Shown here one piece after another: positions 12,513-24,403 of a stretch of 64,000 bases of DNA. The DNA lies in NCBI RefSeq assembly GCF_003473485.1, contig NC_053042.1:10002501-10066500 (forward strand), read 5' to 3'. The DNA comes from Medicago truncatula. Lineage: Eukaryota > Streptophyta > Magnoliopsida > Fabales > Fabaceae. The notes under the pieces are model-generated. The model worked only from the letters and a program-made list of their open reading frames with translations. It was not told the origin of the DNA and ran no database searches. Numbering within the stretch: the stretch's first letter is position 1; every line of letters starts with the position of its first letter. The position numbers and the translations under genes are program-made.

Positions 12513-12657
12513 CTCCCTCCGTTTTTTAATATAAGCAAAATTGATTTTTTAGGTTCATTCATTTAATGATGTATACAGTCCATATTATGAACCACATACA
12601 TCATTAAATGAATGAATCTAAAAAGTCAATTTTACTTATATTTAAAGACAAAGGGAG
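12513..12657. mobile_element. Stowaway MITE
   Basis: The ends CTCCCTCCGTTTTTTAAT and AAAGACAAAGGGAG pair as terminal inverted repeats of the Tc1/mariner Stowaway type. TA target duplications lie at 12511-12512 and 12658-12659. It sits inside the hAT element at 12068-13945. Confidence 0.9.
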
Positions 12658-12755
12658 TATTTAGCAGCATACCACTAGTGATAATTTGCAAGTCTACAAG
12701 GGAATGAGACAATGGCTTGGCAAATATTCATGTTGTAAGTAGAAAGACCCCAGAG

Positions 12756-13695
12756 GGTGCCATTTAATTTGGGAAAGAAAAGTTCTTTCCCACCATGGAA
12801 AAGTTGATCATATTCATTAGATTAAATGAGGAACATATTCCTATCATACTCTCTCAACCACTAGATTATTTTTTTATACTATCTTTCACACTCTCTCTTT
12901 CATGTCCCCACACACCTATACCACCACCACTAAATCACAAATTCAACAACCACTGCACCACCACACACCACCATGGTTGCTGCCGGAAAACTTGTTAGCG
13001 TACGATTTTTAAAATAAGAAGACCAAAACATCATTTTCTTTTAAATAGAAAGACCAAAAATGCATTTAAACCTTACTTTTTTAACATTTTTTCTTTTCTT
13101 TTATTTTTTATGCTTCTAGGAACCCATTTGTTTTTTTATAAAAAAAAAAAAACAGAAGAAAAATAATATAATTCAAAATTATATAATACAATCATTTTAC
13201 CTGGAGAGAAACGGATTAATTGGATAAAAAAAAAAAAAACACGATCACAAACATGTATAGTTTATGCGATGGTGGTTGGAATTCGAACAACAAGATAATT
13301 ATGCATCCCTCTAAAATAAACTATGAACAAAATAATATTGCATCCCTCTAAAAAAATATAATATTGCATCGTTAGGTTAATTTAGATTCTTTATAGGAAA
13401 ATTTGCAGGTACCCTTGAGTTTTGATTAAAATGATGGTGCCATTTAATTTGGAAAATGAGAGTTCTTTCCGGCAGCAACCATGGTGGTGTGTGGTGGTGT
13501 GTGGTGGTCAAAGTGGTTGTTGAATTTGTGATTTAGTGGTGGTGGTATGGGTGTGTGGGGACATGAAAGATAGTATAAAAAATAATCTAGTGGTTGATAG
13601 AGTATGATAGGAATATGTTCCTCATTTAATCTAATGGACATGATCAACTTTCCCATGGTGGGAAAGAACTCTCCTTTCCTAAATTAAATGGCACC
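12756..13695. mobile_element. Mutator-type foldback element with long inverted arms
   Basis: About 240-base arms (12756-13000 and 13440-13695) are inverted copies, both starting GGTGCCATTTAATTT from their outer ends. They surround about 430 bases of unrelated AT-rich sequence. Flanks ACCCCAGAG and CCACCAGAG agree at 7 of 9 positions, consistent with an aged 9-base Mutator target duplication. Confidence 0.75.
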
Positions 13696-13953
13696 CCACC
13701 AGAGCTCTCTATGTCTATACGTAGTTAGTTTTAACTTTTACCTTTAGGACTTGAAAAACATAAAGTGTACAATATACTGAAATTATCAATTACTATGAGC
13801 CACTATATTAATAGAAGTAATGAATTTAATTGTGTATGGGATCTTATAAATTTATCAAAGTTATCTCACATAATATAGTTGGGAAAAAAGAAAAAAAATT
13901 GTGCAGGCAGGAGCCCACACAACCTTGTGTGTGGCTCCGCCACTGGCTCATCA

Positions 13954-15000
13954 CATGTTCTTTTCTTGCCCCGGTTTCGCCCTTCTGTGGTGTATGGTTA
14001 GATCTTGGATTAAAATATCTTCAACTGATTCAGATGTGCTATAAAAGCATCTTACTCAGTTTATTCATTTTTCTGGAGGATTACGAGCTCGCCGTTCTTT
14101 CTTACATCATATTTGCTTATGTTGTTTGGGTTATGTGGTGGTCGAGTCCTTTTGTTCGTACATCAACTAAGCCCTTTTGTTTCTTATATTTTTGGTTATG
14201 TGTTGAGCGTAAACTTTTAAGATTTTTTTTATGACACACCTTGTACTATTAAGAACTTTCGGTTGGTGTTAATATAATCTATTTTTGTTTGTTAAAAAAG
14301 ATTGAAAGATTCCTTTAAATAAAAAAAATCAAGTAAATGAGGGATATATATATATTAACCTTCTGTCAAAAGAAAAATCCTTATATTAACCACAAGTTTC
14401 GATATTTCCAAGAGCTATGGAAAGTTTTAATTGAGTTGAGTCAAAATAATTCATGTCAAAATAATAAAAGTGAGTCAAAAAATAAAAGATCTAGCAATTA
14501 ATAATTGTCGATGAAATGCTCTAGCAGTTAAAAATCCACAGAATCACTATGACCTGTATTTCCAATAGTTCTTCTCCTCTCCACCAAAACCAGAGCACCC
14601 CCTGTTTTATAAATCCACCTTTTCACTAAGACTGAAGTATTGTTTTCCCAATGCCACATAATATTTATCAAATGACATCTACACCCTTTCCTTTCTACAC
14701 ATCATTTTCCAATACCACGTTTTCATTTTTTTCTCAACCAAATACACCAAACCTATGCACAATTTCATAAAAATCTTACAATTTTCCACCCTCTCACAAC
14801 CAATAATATCAATAAGTTTATAATATAAAAAAATATCAATAAATTAATGAAAACATTACATGGCATTTCTGAAAATTATTCAAAAATACAAGGGTAATCA
14901 CTTAGCCATTTTGCTACAAATATTTGTCCCATAACATTCATTATTTTCACCTGTAAAACATAGTACTACACAATACCTAGCTAGTATCAAACTCAAAACA
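13954..15000. other. Intergenic region before the desaturase
   Basis: A 134-codon open frame at 13830-14234 crosses the hAT boundary and shows no family resemblance. The remainder, up to the desaturase start, is AT-rich promoter side. Confidence 0.5.
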
Positions 15001-17146
15001 ATGCATATTCAATTTCAAACTTGTCACTCAATTAAGACACTTCCATTAACATGGAACATTCCAGAATCCATTAACCACCGACCACATCGCCACCTATTAC
15101 CACCACCAAAATCCACCGTCACCACCACACTACCACCACTAAAAACCTCCAAAACCCACTCAATGCCACCAGAAAAGCTAGAAATTTTCAAATCACTAGA
15201 AAACTGGGCTTCTGAGTCTGTTTTACCACTACTAAAGCCTGTGGAACAATGCTGGCAGCCACAGAGTTTTCTCCCTGATCCTTCATTGCCATTTGATGAA
15301 TTTACTGATCAGGTGAAGGTCCTTCGTGATCGCACGAAGGACCTTCCTGATGAGTATTTTGTTGTGTTGGTTGGTGATATGGTGACGGAAGATGCACTAC
15401 CGACGTATCAGAGCATGATTAATGGTCTTGATGGTGTTGGTGATGAGATTGGTGCTAGTCCAAGCCCGTGGGCCGTTTGGACACGGGCTTGGACTGCTGA
15501 AGAAAATAGGCATGGAGATTTGCTTAGGACTTATTTGTATCTTTCTGGTAGGGTTGATATGGAGATGATTGAGAAAACTGTTCAGTATCTCATTGGAGCT
15601 GGCATGGTGAGATTTTCTTCTATTTTTCTTAATTTTATTTGATATTTTAAAGAATTTGTTGCGTACATTTTTATTCCAATCAAGGATATATACGAAAAGA
15701 ATTAGATAAATTGGTTAACTAAATTATTCATATTATTATTTAAATTGATTGATAGTAGGGGTATTTATTCAAAGAAAATGTTGTCTTGACATTTTAAATA
15801 AAAAAATGAGACTTAAAAACAATTAAAAAATGTATTTTATGAGAATACAAAATTTAATGAGTTAAAAACTATGCATATTATGTGTATTGAAATTAATTTG
15901 TGTCTTTGATTTTTTCCTCTTACAATGTTGCTTTCCATTAGTATCATATCATATAATGTGAAAATAAATCTATGATAGGGAAATTATGATTACATATCTA
16001 TCTAAATAGAATCCTCTGTTTGTGTTTGATCACATATGTTGTCATTTGATTCCATAATGCTCTGTTTTTTTTTTTGGATCGATACAGAATGCTCTGTTTT
16101 GAAATTATACTAGTGAAATTGTTTTGTACAAAATTTAATCATTAACCCCGTCACTTTTATGTTACAAGAATGAAGTGATCTTCAAAATTTTAACAGCTTA
16201 ATTTTATAAATATAACTTATTAGAAAATTAATATGATTGTCTTCATGAGCATAGCTCGATTGGCAGAAACATGTATTATTATATACAGGGGTCGGGGTTC
16301 GAACCCTGACTTACATTTTGATTGAGCATAAAAAATGCTGAAATTTTTCATATAAGTAGCATTTTATTTTTTCATATAAGTAGCATGTTATTATATATGA
16401 AACCAAAAATAATTGATTTTTCACGATACATTTAGTGTGTGTGTGAATTTGAACACATAATTGATATTTCATGTGTTACTGTTTTTTCTAGTAGCATTGT
16501 TTATTTTTTACTTTCAAACTAAGTGGATTAATCTAAGTTGAAAATTATGTCTACATTGTATTTTGTTTGCATTGGACAGGACCCCGGGACAGAAAACAAC
16601 CCATACTTGGGGTTCGTATACACATCATTCCAAGAACGAGCAACATTTGTATCACACGGAAACACAGCTCGCTTAGCGAAAGAAGGCGGTGATCCAGTGC
16701 TTGCGCGCATATGTGGTACCATCGCAGCTGATGAAAAGCGTCACGAGAACGCATACTCAAAAATCGTCGAGAAGCTTCTAGAAGTGGACCCCACAGGAGC
16801 AATGCTAGCCATTGGTGATATGATGGAGAAAAAAATCACAATGCCGGCACACCTTATGTATGATGGACAAGACCCCAAGCTATTCGAGCACTTCGCAGCC
16901 GTGGCACAACGCACCGGAGTTTACACGGCCAATGATTACGCTGATATCTTGGAGTTTTTAATCGAACGGTGGAGATTGGAGAAGCTTGAAGGATTAACGG
17001 GTGAGGGAAAAAGGGCGCAGGATTTTGTGTGTGGGTTAGCACCTAGGATTAGAAGGTTGCAAGAGAGGGCTGATGCACGTGCTCGTAAGATGAAACCACA
17101 TGGGGTTAAGTTTAGTTGGATTTTTAATAATGAGGTTGTTTTGTGA
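15001..17146 (+). CDS. Plastid acyl-[acyl-carrier-protein] desaturase
   Basis: Two exons (15001-15606 and 16580-17146) join in phase 0 to 390 codons plus stop, the normal family length. The first 50 or so residues are rich in Ser/Thr/Pro/His and lack acids, like a chloroplast transit peptide. The six di-iron ligands are all present: E130 (VTEDALPTY), E168 and H171 (EENRHGD), E221 (FQERATF), E254 and H257 (DEKRHE), with the spacing of castor stearoyl-ACP desaturase. The enzyme introduces a double bond into acyl-ACP in the plastid stroma using ferredoxin and oxygen. The C-terminus ends [10 protein letters not shown], like the SWIF end of the family. Differences such as [12 protein letters not shown] suggest a diverged AAD-type member rather than the housekeeping FAB2 form, so substrate and double-bond position are not predicted. 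Confidence 0.93.
16246..16335 (+). mobile_element. tRNA-derived SINE in the desaturase intron
   Basis: It has an A-box-like head (GAGCATAGCTCGATTGGCAG) and a B box (GGTTCGAACCC), matching the head of the SINE at 33250. The tail is divergent and no target duplication was found, so the right end is approximate. Confidence 0.65.
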
Positions 17147-19533
17147 GGTTTTTTTAAGTTGAGACTAGAGATTAAGAGCTAGGGTTACAACAAGTCAATA
17201 ACTAATCTTGACACTAAACAAGGAACTTTGGGTAGTGGGAGTGGAGAGTATGATGCTAGAAAAATGAACAATATGTATTTTGAGTTTAATGTTGGAGAGG
17301 ATATGGATGTGTGCATAGATGTTGTTACTTGTTTGTGTGGATGAAAATAGTTGGGACTTTTGGTGTGTAACGTTTGTCTTGCATGCTATTTATTTGAAAT
17401 AATAGATAAAATATCTTATATTATAAGAATATTTTCAATCAAATAATTTTTTTTTGAATGATAAGTGTTAGTAGTTAAAATCCTCAAAAAAAAAAAAAAG
17501 TGTTAACAATTACTTACTTCTTTAAGTTAATTGTTAGATTAAAAATTACTCACTCGTATGAGTTTGAACTCAGGATATCTACTTCTTTAAGCTAAAATAT
17601 TTGATGAATGTTTATTCAAATTTTGAAATTCCAAAAGATATTTAATTTTTTTTAATGAGATTATTAAAATTTAATTCATAACACAATTTTTCAAAGTTAA
17701 GCAATAAATGAGAGTGGAAAAGTGCATTTGACCCTTTACTTTTCATGTTGTGAATACTTTATCTTTTTGCCTCTCATAAATGATTTTATATTTTTTTGTT
17801 TCTATTTTATAAAATTGTTTTCTTTTAATTCTTTTTTCCTCAAACTTTATTAATATGATAAACTAATAATAAAATTTAAGATTGAGGCTCTAATAGCAAA
17901 ACAAAGGAGAAAGTTGCTTTTTTGACATCAAAAATTTCCTAAAAACACAAGTAAATGACCAATTACCCCCAACGGTAGTTAACTTCAAAGCAAAGAGTAC
18001 TCATGAGTACAAAGGCCGAGAGTAGTTCACACATTTGATTAATTTAAAAAATAAAGAAAACAAGTGAAACAACCATCAAAGAACAAGGATTCAATAGACA
18101 TTTCATTTCCTGTTTCATAACATTCGATTATATTATAACATGGTATTTAAATTATATATATATAAAAAACACTTGTCAATAAATTTTCTAACTTGAAAAT
18201 TTTCAGTTTTCCGTTTATCTACAAAAACTTTCCATTCCTCTATAGACATCAGATTTTAGTAGAGTTGTGGATAATCTTTAAAATTTTCATCGACATCGAA
18301 AACATCTATGTAATTTTTCAACAAGTTGAAGTACATGTTTCTTCCGTGTATCATCAACATTCAGGAAAAAATCTATAAAGTGACGAATAAAAAATGTATG
18401 AGTAAAATCATTTATATGCCAACAAACATCAACAACAATATGATACCTGTAATTCCTCAAAAACAAAGTCTTTAGGGAGATCCATAGATTTGTCTGCGGG
18501 GCTCTTATAAATAGACACTTATATGATAAAAAAAACTTATAACATAAGCGCTTGGTTAAGTTGTTGTTTATCCAAACAAAGTGTAACTAACATATTCAAT
18601 CTCAGATATCACAAACAGAAACACTCATATATGAACAATCATAAAATTTATATATATGAATTAATCAAATACCTTGTGTGTATACAATTCTACCGAATCA
18701 GTCCCAAAATTCAGTTTGTTAGTAGCCGGACTTCAACTTTGTCTATTTAATTAAAATATCAAACAATGTCCAATTGAGTTAATAGACATTCCCCGGAAAG
18801 CTTAAAATGTGTAGAATATAAATACCTACACGAATTGATTAAATCAATGAACAAAAATCAACAAAAAGCAAATTGATTAAATCACAATGGACAACAAATA
18901 AAATCCATAACGAAAATCAACAAAAAATTGGCATGAGAGAGATACATGGAGAAAGAATCACAGGAGAGAAAGAAAGAGAGCCGTGAGGGAGAGAGCCAAG
19001 AGAGGTTGCCGTGAGAGAAAAGAGTTGTGATGATGGAAGGGAGATTGCCGTAAGAGAGTTTATGGATATGGTTTTTTGGAAGAAGTAGCGGGTTGGACAA
19101 TTTATATTTGATGCACATGATATGATAGAGACAAAGATAGAATAATGATGTAGATAACGATATGATATAAAATGATAGTGATATGATAAACACATATCCT
19201 ATCATGCCTTTGGTGACACATCATAAGAAAGATGACAATATTATTTGGAAGACCAATTGATGCAAAATTAAACCTTTCACAATCCTATGATAGCATTTTA
19301 TTTTCAATCAACATTTTTTTTTTTTTTTCAATTAACAAATTCAGTTTTTTTTTCTTCAATTGTTACATAAACTTTTTCAATCAACATCAATCGTAAAACA
19401 CATGGAAATGATCGGATTGTGGCAATAGTAAAAAAAAAAAAACAGTAGTGGGGAATCAATTCATGAAATAGAAACACAATCAAGGGATTAAAAAGAAACA
19501 ATCAAACAAAGAAAGAGAAACGCAGAGAACAAG
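17147..19533. other. Intergenic region without a recognisable gene
   Basis: AT-rich throughout, with the desaturase 3' flank at the left. Open frames on both strands (for example 18882-19205 minus) lie in AT- or GA-rich low-complexity sequence and match nothing recognisable. Confidence 0.5.
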
Positions 19534-19921
19534 GTTGTCAAAATCGGGACTTTACTTAAGGTCGAAAGGGAATAGCAAAATCGGAACTTTACTTAAGGTC
19601 GAAAGGGAATAGCAAAATCGGGACTCGTAAAATCGCAATCAAAATCGAAGGATTTTACCAAAGGACTTTTCAAGAATCCATATAGGAAATTGTAAAATCG
19701 CAATCAAGATCGATGGATTTTACACAAAAAAATAATAATACTGAATATATGTTATAAATGGTATATAGTCATAAATGACCTAGTTTATAAGAAATCGTAA
19801 AATCGCAATCAAAATCGATGGATTTTGCTTATTTTGGGATTCTACATTGGATTTAAGTCGTTGAAGGTGAAGAAAGTCGCAAAATCCTAAATTTTAGGAT
19901 TTAAGTTGGGATTTTGACAAC
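19534..19921. mobile_element. MITE-like element with 12-base inverted ends
   Basis: The ends GTTGTCAAAATC and GATTTTGACAAC are perfect inverted repeats. The inside is a cluster of AAAATCG and GATTTTAC motifs and two tandem copies of a 37-base unit (19541-19613). No target duplication was recognised. Confidence 0.6.
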
Positions 19922-20659
19922 AATGACGGAGTAAAAGTTACGAATCAATTGATGAAAGAAAAAGATTGAGAGAAAACACTACTTGAAGGTAGATAGAGAG
20001 AGATGGGGAGGGAGAGAGAGGACCTGAGAGAGTGAGGTGAAGAAGAGAGTACTCGATCGAGAAGCAACAAGGTTTAAGGCTTGAGTTGTGACCAGAGAAA
20101 AAAATGAGACGCTTGAAAGAGTTTTACTATCAGGTTGCTGACCTACCAAAATCTAACCGTAAAATTAACAAAGGGTGAGTAAGATAGTATTAAAAATAGG
20201 TTTAATTTATCATTTTTTACCGGTGCACCAAATAGAGCTATATATGATTACTCCTGATATTTTTTAATATTTATTATTTTTATTGAACCTATATGCCGGC
20301 GCCTTTTGAACAAAACCAGGGCCGTTCTTTGGCAAGCACAAAGAGCTCTACGGAGTCGGACCTCTAATTTATTGGGGTCTCAATTATTTGTAGGGATATG
20401 AGTATAATTGTTGGGATGTAGGATAATATTTTATTTTGTTATGTAGATCCAAATCAAACACTTATTATTTTACAAAAATAAAGAGTAAATTGACAAGTTA
20501 GGCCAAACTCATACATACATCTTCCTTAAAAAAAAAGGCCAAACACACACATCTATCAACAATTTTTTTTTAACAAAACAAATAAAAATCAAAATAATGC
20601 TTATTGTTAATTTGTAATTGTTTAAATTATCATTAATTATTTTTATTAGGAGACATTTT
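19922..20659. other. Intergenic region with a possible hAT end
   Basis: GA-rich sequence near 19970-20060 is followed by AT-rich sequence. CAGGGCCGTTCTTTGGCAAG near 20309 resembles the end of hAT elements, but no partner end was found. Confidence 0.4.
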
Positions 20660-20850
20660 TGTTGTGTGTTAGTGTGAGTTATATGTCCCACATCAGATAA
20701 AAAAAGTAAAGGTTGAACACATTATAAGTAAGAGGACCCATTAAACCAATTGCCTTAAGGTTTTGGGTAAGAGTGTGATGTCTCTCTTGCTTGTGCGGTT
20801 GCTCTAGCCTCGATGTGAGCGGTCCCCTAGGCTCTCCTCGTGACCCAACA
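20660..20850 (+). repeat. Copia-type LTR
   Basis: The stretch starts TGTTGTGTGTTAG, ends GTGACCCAACA (TGTTG/CAACA ends) and is followed by a copia primer binding site. It includes ATGTCCCACATC and AAGAGTGTGATGTCTCTC, seen again in rearranged form downstream. No internal genes follow, so the element is truncated. Confidence 0.75.
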
Positions 20851-20851
20851 G

Positions 20852-20863
20852 TGGTATCAGAGC
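20852..20863 (+). other. Primer binding site (initiator tRNA-Met)
   Basis: TGGTATCAGAGC is the canonical primer binding site of plant copia elements, one base after the LTR end. Confidence 0.85.
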
Positions 20864-20940
20864 CTCGGTTCGACGAAGGGTACGACCGACCAGCAACGAC
20901 GATACAACATGATGAATAGATGAACTCACACTTGCACACA

Positions 20941-21054
20941 CTTAAAAGTAAAGGTTGAACACCTTAAAAGTAAGAGAGACATCACACTCTTACCCAAAAC
21001 ATTAAGACAATGTGTTTAATGGGTCCAACTCCCCTCATGATCCAACAATTTTTA
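20941..21054 (-). repeat. Inverted LTR fragment
   Basis: This is a diverged reverse copy of parts of the LTR at 20660-20850: GAGAGACATCACACTCTTAC is the inverse of GTAAGAGTGTGATGTCTCTC. The two form a head-to-head arrangement. Confidence 0.65.
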
Positions 21055-21347
21055 ATATTAGAGGCAAGCCTCCAATTTTATTGTAACGGCCCAGAACATG
21101 TATAAACATAGCATAATAGAAAGCGTTCTTTGTTTAAAGCACCATCTAAAGTCTATGTGTTTGATTTATAGCGCTTTCGGGTTAAAAGCGCTAGTAAATG
21201 GGCGCCATATTTTCCCAATTTTGCAGTAATGTGTTCAATAAAATCAATCCATTGATAATTGTTTCTTTCAACTGCTCTCTATTCGTCTTGTTACACTCTT
21301 CTCCCAATTTCTACTTTTGATAATATATGTGGTAATACTTTTCCAAG
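21055..21347. other. Short spacer between the LTR fragment and the hAT element
   Basis: No gene seen. Text such as GCGCTTTCGGGTTAAAAGCGCT can pair with itself but is not assigned. Confidence 0.4.
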
Positions 21348-24300
21348 GGCCGGCCCTAGGCACAGGCCGCGAGTGCGACGGCCTAGGGCCCATGCTCGTA
21401 GGGGGCCCTAAATTTTTTTTATAGGGGGGTGTATATAGCAAAGCTAAGGAAAAAGTGGGGTGCGTATAGTATTTCATACCAGCAGGCCTAATTCTGAATC
21501 ATTTTATCGGCCCATTAGGAATAAAACAGAAAAAAAAACGTGGAAAGGCCCAATGAAGAGGAAAATAATGGAAAGGGCCCAACTAACATATAAACAAAAA
21601 CTTCTTTTGAGCAACTAGAAAGACAGATGAAAAAAGAAACCTAAAAAGAAAAACCAAAAGGTTCCAAAATCAGTCATTCTCTTCTCTCCAGGTGAATTTT
21701 TTAGGTTTTTTTTTTTTTTTTTTTTTCTTCTTTCTTATTCCAATTCTATTTGATAATATTGTTTTAATTCTCTAATTGCTTCAAGTGTTGAATTCTAATT
21801 ATGTTTTTTTTTCTTATTCCAATTCTCTTTGATAATCATTGTTTCAATTATCTAATTGCTTCAGGTGTTGAATTTTAAAATTCTAATTGAATGATTTATG
21901 GTTTTTCCAATTGAATTTTTTATTTTTCCATATAACATGATTTGTACTGTACACCAAAAAGCTTAAAAGCATATAGCATGATATTGATTTAAGAGTTCAC
22001 TTCACGTACTGTACATATGACAATCATTTTTTATTTTTGATATATTTTTTTAATTAATTGTTTTGTTTGTACATGTACACGTGATTTTTGTATATATTTT
22101 TTTTTCAATTCAATTCTTGATTTTTGCTTAATTAAGTGTTGATATATTTCTTTTGTTTTTTGTTGCACTTTTATTTTCAGGTGCTAAAACTTTAGTCTAT
22201 TTTAAGGTGCTAAAACTTCGGTCTATTTTAAGGTGCTATTGCTCTCTACTTCACTTACTACTAGTACTAATATGGTTTTTCTTTTTTGTTTGTTTGTTTG
22301 TTCGTATTGGTTTCTATTGAGTATCTGATTTATTTTAAGATGTTGCCTAAAAAACATTTGTCTGGTAGTGAAAAACGAAAAAAAAGAAAACGAAATGAAG
22401 AGCTAATAAAATCACAACAAGGGGCTCTTGATAAATTTGTTTTCAAAAAGGTAGATACCCAAGAAAATGTTCCTAATGATGTGCCAAATTTGGAAAACAA
22501 CAACAATGAAAATTTGGATCATGAAAATGAAAATGAGGAAATTGATGATAATTCAAATGTTCCTAATGATGTGCCAAATGCATATAATATTGAAAATTTT
22601 GGTGATGATCCTCATTTTGATATTTATGATCCAACAAATTGGGAGAATCTTGATAACACCTCAAGGGATATTCTAGTTGAAAAGGGACCTATTCGAGAAA
22701 TGAATCTTAATTTTCCCAATGACAAATACTCTAGGCATTTCTCATATGCGAATTATTCAAGAAAATTAAGTAATGGTGAGATTAGTGATCGAAAGTGGCT
22801 AGTTTATTGCAAACATGTTGACAAAGTATATTGTTTTTGTTGTAAATTGTTTAAATCTTCTACCTCTAGTAACTTGAGTTTACTTGCAACTGAGGGTTTA
22901 AATGATTGGAAGCATATTAGTCAAAGACTCAAACAACATGAAAATGGTGTCGAACATATGAGTAATATGAATACTTGGAATGAATTGAGAATGAGATTTG
23001 ATAAAAATCAGACAATTGATAAACACTTGCAAGAAGAAATTGTGAAAGAAAAAGAGCGTTGGAGACTAGTTTTACGTAGAATAGTTTCAGTTGTGAAATG
23101 TCTTGCTAAGAATGATCTTGCATTTCGAGGATCCAAAGAAAAATGAAGTCAAGATAGTAATGGTAATTTTCTTGGATTAATTGAAATGATTGCGGAATTT
23201 GATTTGGTAATGCAAGATCATGTAAGACGTGCTGAGAATCGTGAAATTCATAAACATTATCTTGGACATAAAATTCAAAATGAATTTATTTTGCTTTTGT
23301 CACAAAGTGTTACAAGGTCAATCATCAACATCATTAAAGAGGCAAAATACTTTTCGATAATTCTTGATTGTACCCCTGATTTGAGTCATCAAGAACAAAT
23401 GACTCTTATAATTCGTTGTGTGAATATGTCAAATAATACAATAAAGATTGAGGAGTTCTTTTTAGTATTTTTAAAGGTTGATGATACATCCGGGTTAGGA
23501 CTTTTTAATGAATTACTAAATGTTTTAAAGACTCTTGATCTTAATGTTGATGATGTGAGGGGGCAAGGTTATGATAATGGTTCCAATATGAAAGGAAAGC
23601 ACCAAGGTGTTCAAAAGAGATTTCTTGAGATTAATCCTAGAGCACTATACATGTCATGTGCTTGTCATAGTCTTAATCTTACTCTTGGTGATATGGCACA
23701 TTCTTGTGTTAAGGCTATTTCTTTCTTTGGAGTTATTCAACGCTTATATTCAGTGTTTTCGGGATCTACAAAGAGATGGAAAATTTTGCTTGATAATGTT
23801 CCCGATTTAACTTTGAAATATTTGTCTAATATTCGTTGGGAAAGTCGAATTAAGAGTGTCAAAGCCATTAGATTTCAATGTCCCCAAATAAGATTGGCTT
23901 TGTCGGAATTATATGAATCTTGTGATAATGATGCAAAGACAAAGAGTGAGGCGGAGAGTTTGATTAATGCACTAGAAAATTTTGAATTTTTGCTTGGTGT
24001 GGTTGTTTGGTATGATATTTTATTTGCTGTTAACACTGTTGGCAAAAAGTTGCAATCTAAGTCCATGAGCATCGACTCTATCATAAAACAATTGGAAAAT
24101 ATGTTGTCATATTTTGAAAAATATCGAAAGGAAGGTTTTACAAAAAGTATTGATCTTGCAAAAAGTGTTGCTCTTGAAATGAATGTTGAGCCCATCTTTC
24201 AAACAAAACATCGTGTGATTAAAAAAATATATTTTGGAGAGAATAATGAGGAACATGAAAACCAATCACCGGAAGAATCATTTAGAGTTAACTATTTTCT

Positions 24301-24403
24301 TGTTGTTGTTGATATGGCAATTACTTCTTTGAAAACTAGATTTGAAGAATTGAAGACATTTGAGAGTGTCTTTGGGTTCTTTGGGCATAATTTATGTCTA
24401 TAG
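21348..24403 (+). mobile_element. hAT transposon, 3' truncated
   Basis: The left end is AGGGCCGGCCCTAGGC near 21347-21362, the typical end of plant hAT elements of the DUF4371/TTF zinc finger type. It is followed by a long AT-rich leader and the transposase frame. No matching right end is found after 24403, and the transposase itself ends early, so the 3' part is missing. Confidence 0.7.
22340..24403 (+). pseudogene. hAT family transposase, TTF-type zinc finger/DUF4371, broken
   Basis: One frame runs from ATG 22340 to TAG 24403 and is interrupted only by a TGA at 23144-23146. The N-terminus is basic (KKHLSGSEKRKKRKRNEE), followed by an acidic Asn-rich stretch. A TTF-type zinc finger comes next (KWLVYCKHVDKVYCFCCKLF and a later His pair). 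After the stop comes the RNase-H-like core: [36 protein letters not shown] and [18 protein letters not shown]. The protein would cut and paste the element. It ends at [10 protein letters not shown], before the C-terminal dimerisation part, so it is both interrupted and truncated. Confidence 0.9.

Larger units (their letters stand above)
12068..13945. mobile_element. Non-autonomous hAT element with two nested insertions
   Basis: The ends are CAGTAGCGGAGC and GCTCCGCCACTG, which are inverted repeats with slight divergence. The element is bounded by a perfect 8-base duplication GCTCATCA at 12060-12067 and 13946-13953, the hAT hallmark. No transposase frame is seen. It contains an (AT)n run at 12104-12133, a Stowaway element and a Mutator-type foldback. 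Confidence 0.9.

Noticed and set aside
13830-14234. 134-codon plus-strand frame
   Set aside because: It starts inside the hAT element and crosses its end and target duplication, so it is an assembly of unrelated sequence.
16246-16325. Possible genuine tRNA gene (A and B boxes present)
   Set aside because: It has no acceptor stem or anticodon arm and shares its head with SINEs that have target duplications.
16528-17042. Three minus-strand frames opposite the desaturase second exon
   Set aside because: They are shadows of a conserved coding exon; all family motifs are on the plus strand.
18882-19205. Two overlapping minus-strand frames rich in Ser, Leu and Ile
   Set aside because: The sequence is GA/AT-rich low complexity, and no start context, splice sites or family resemblance were found.
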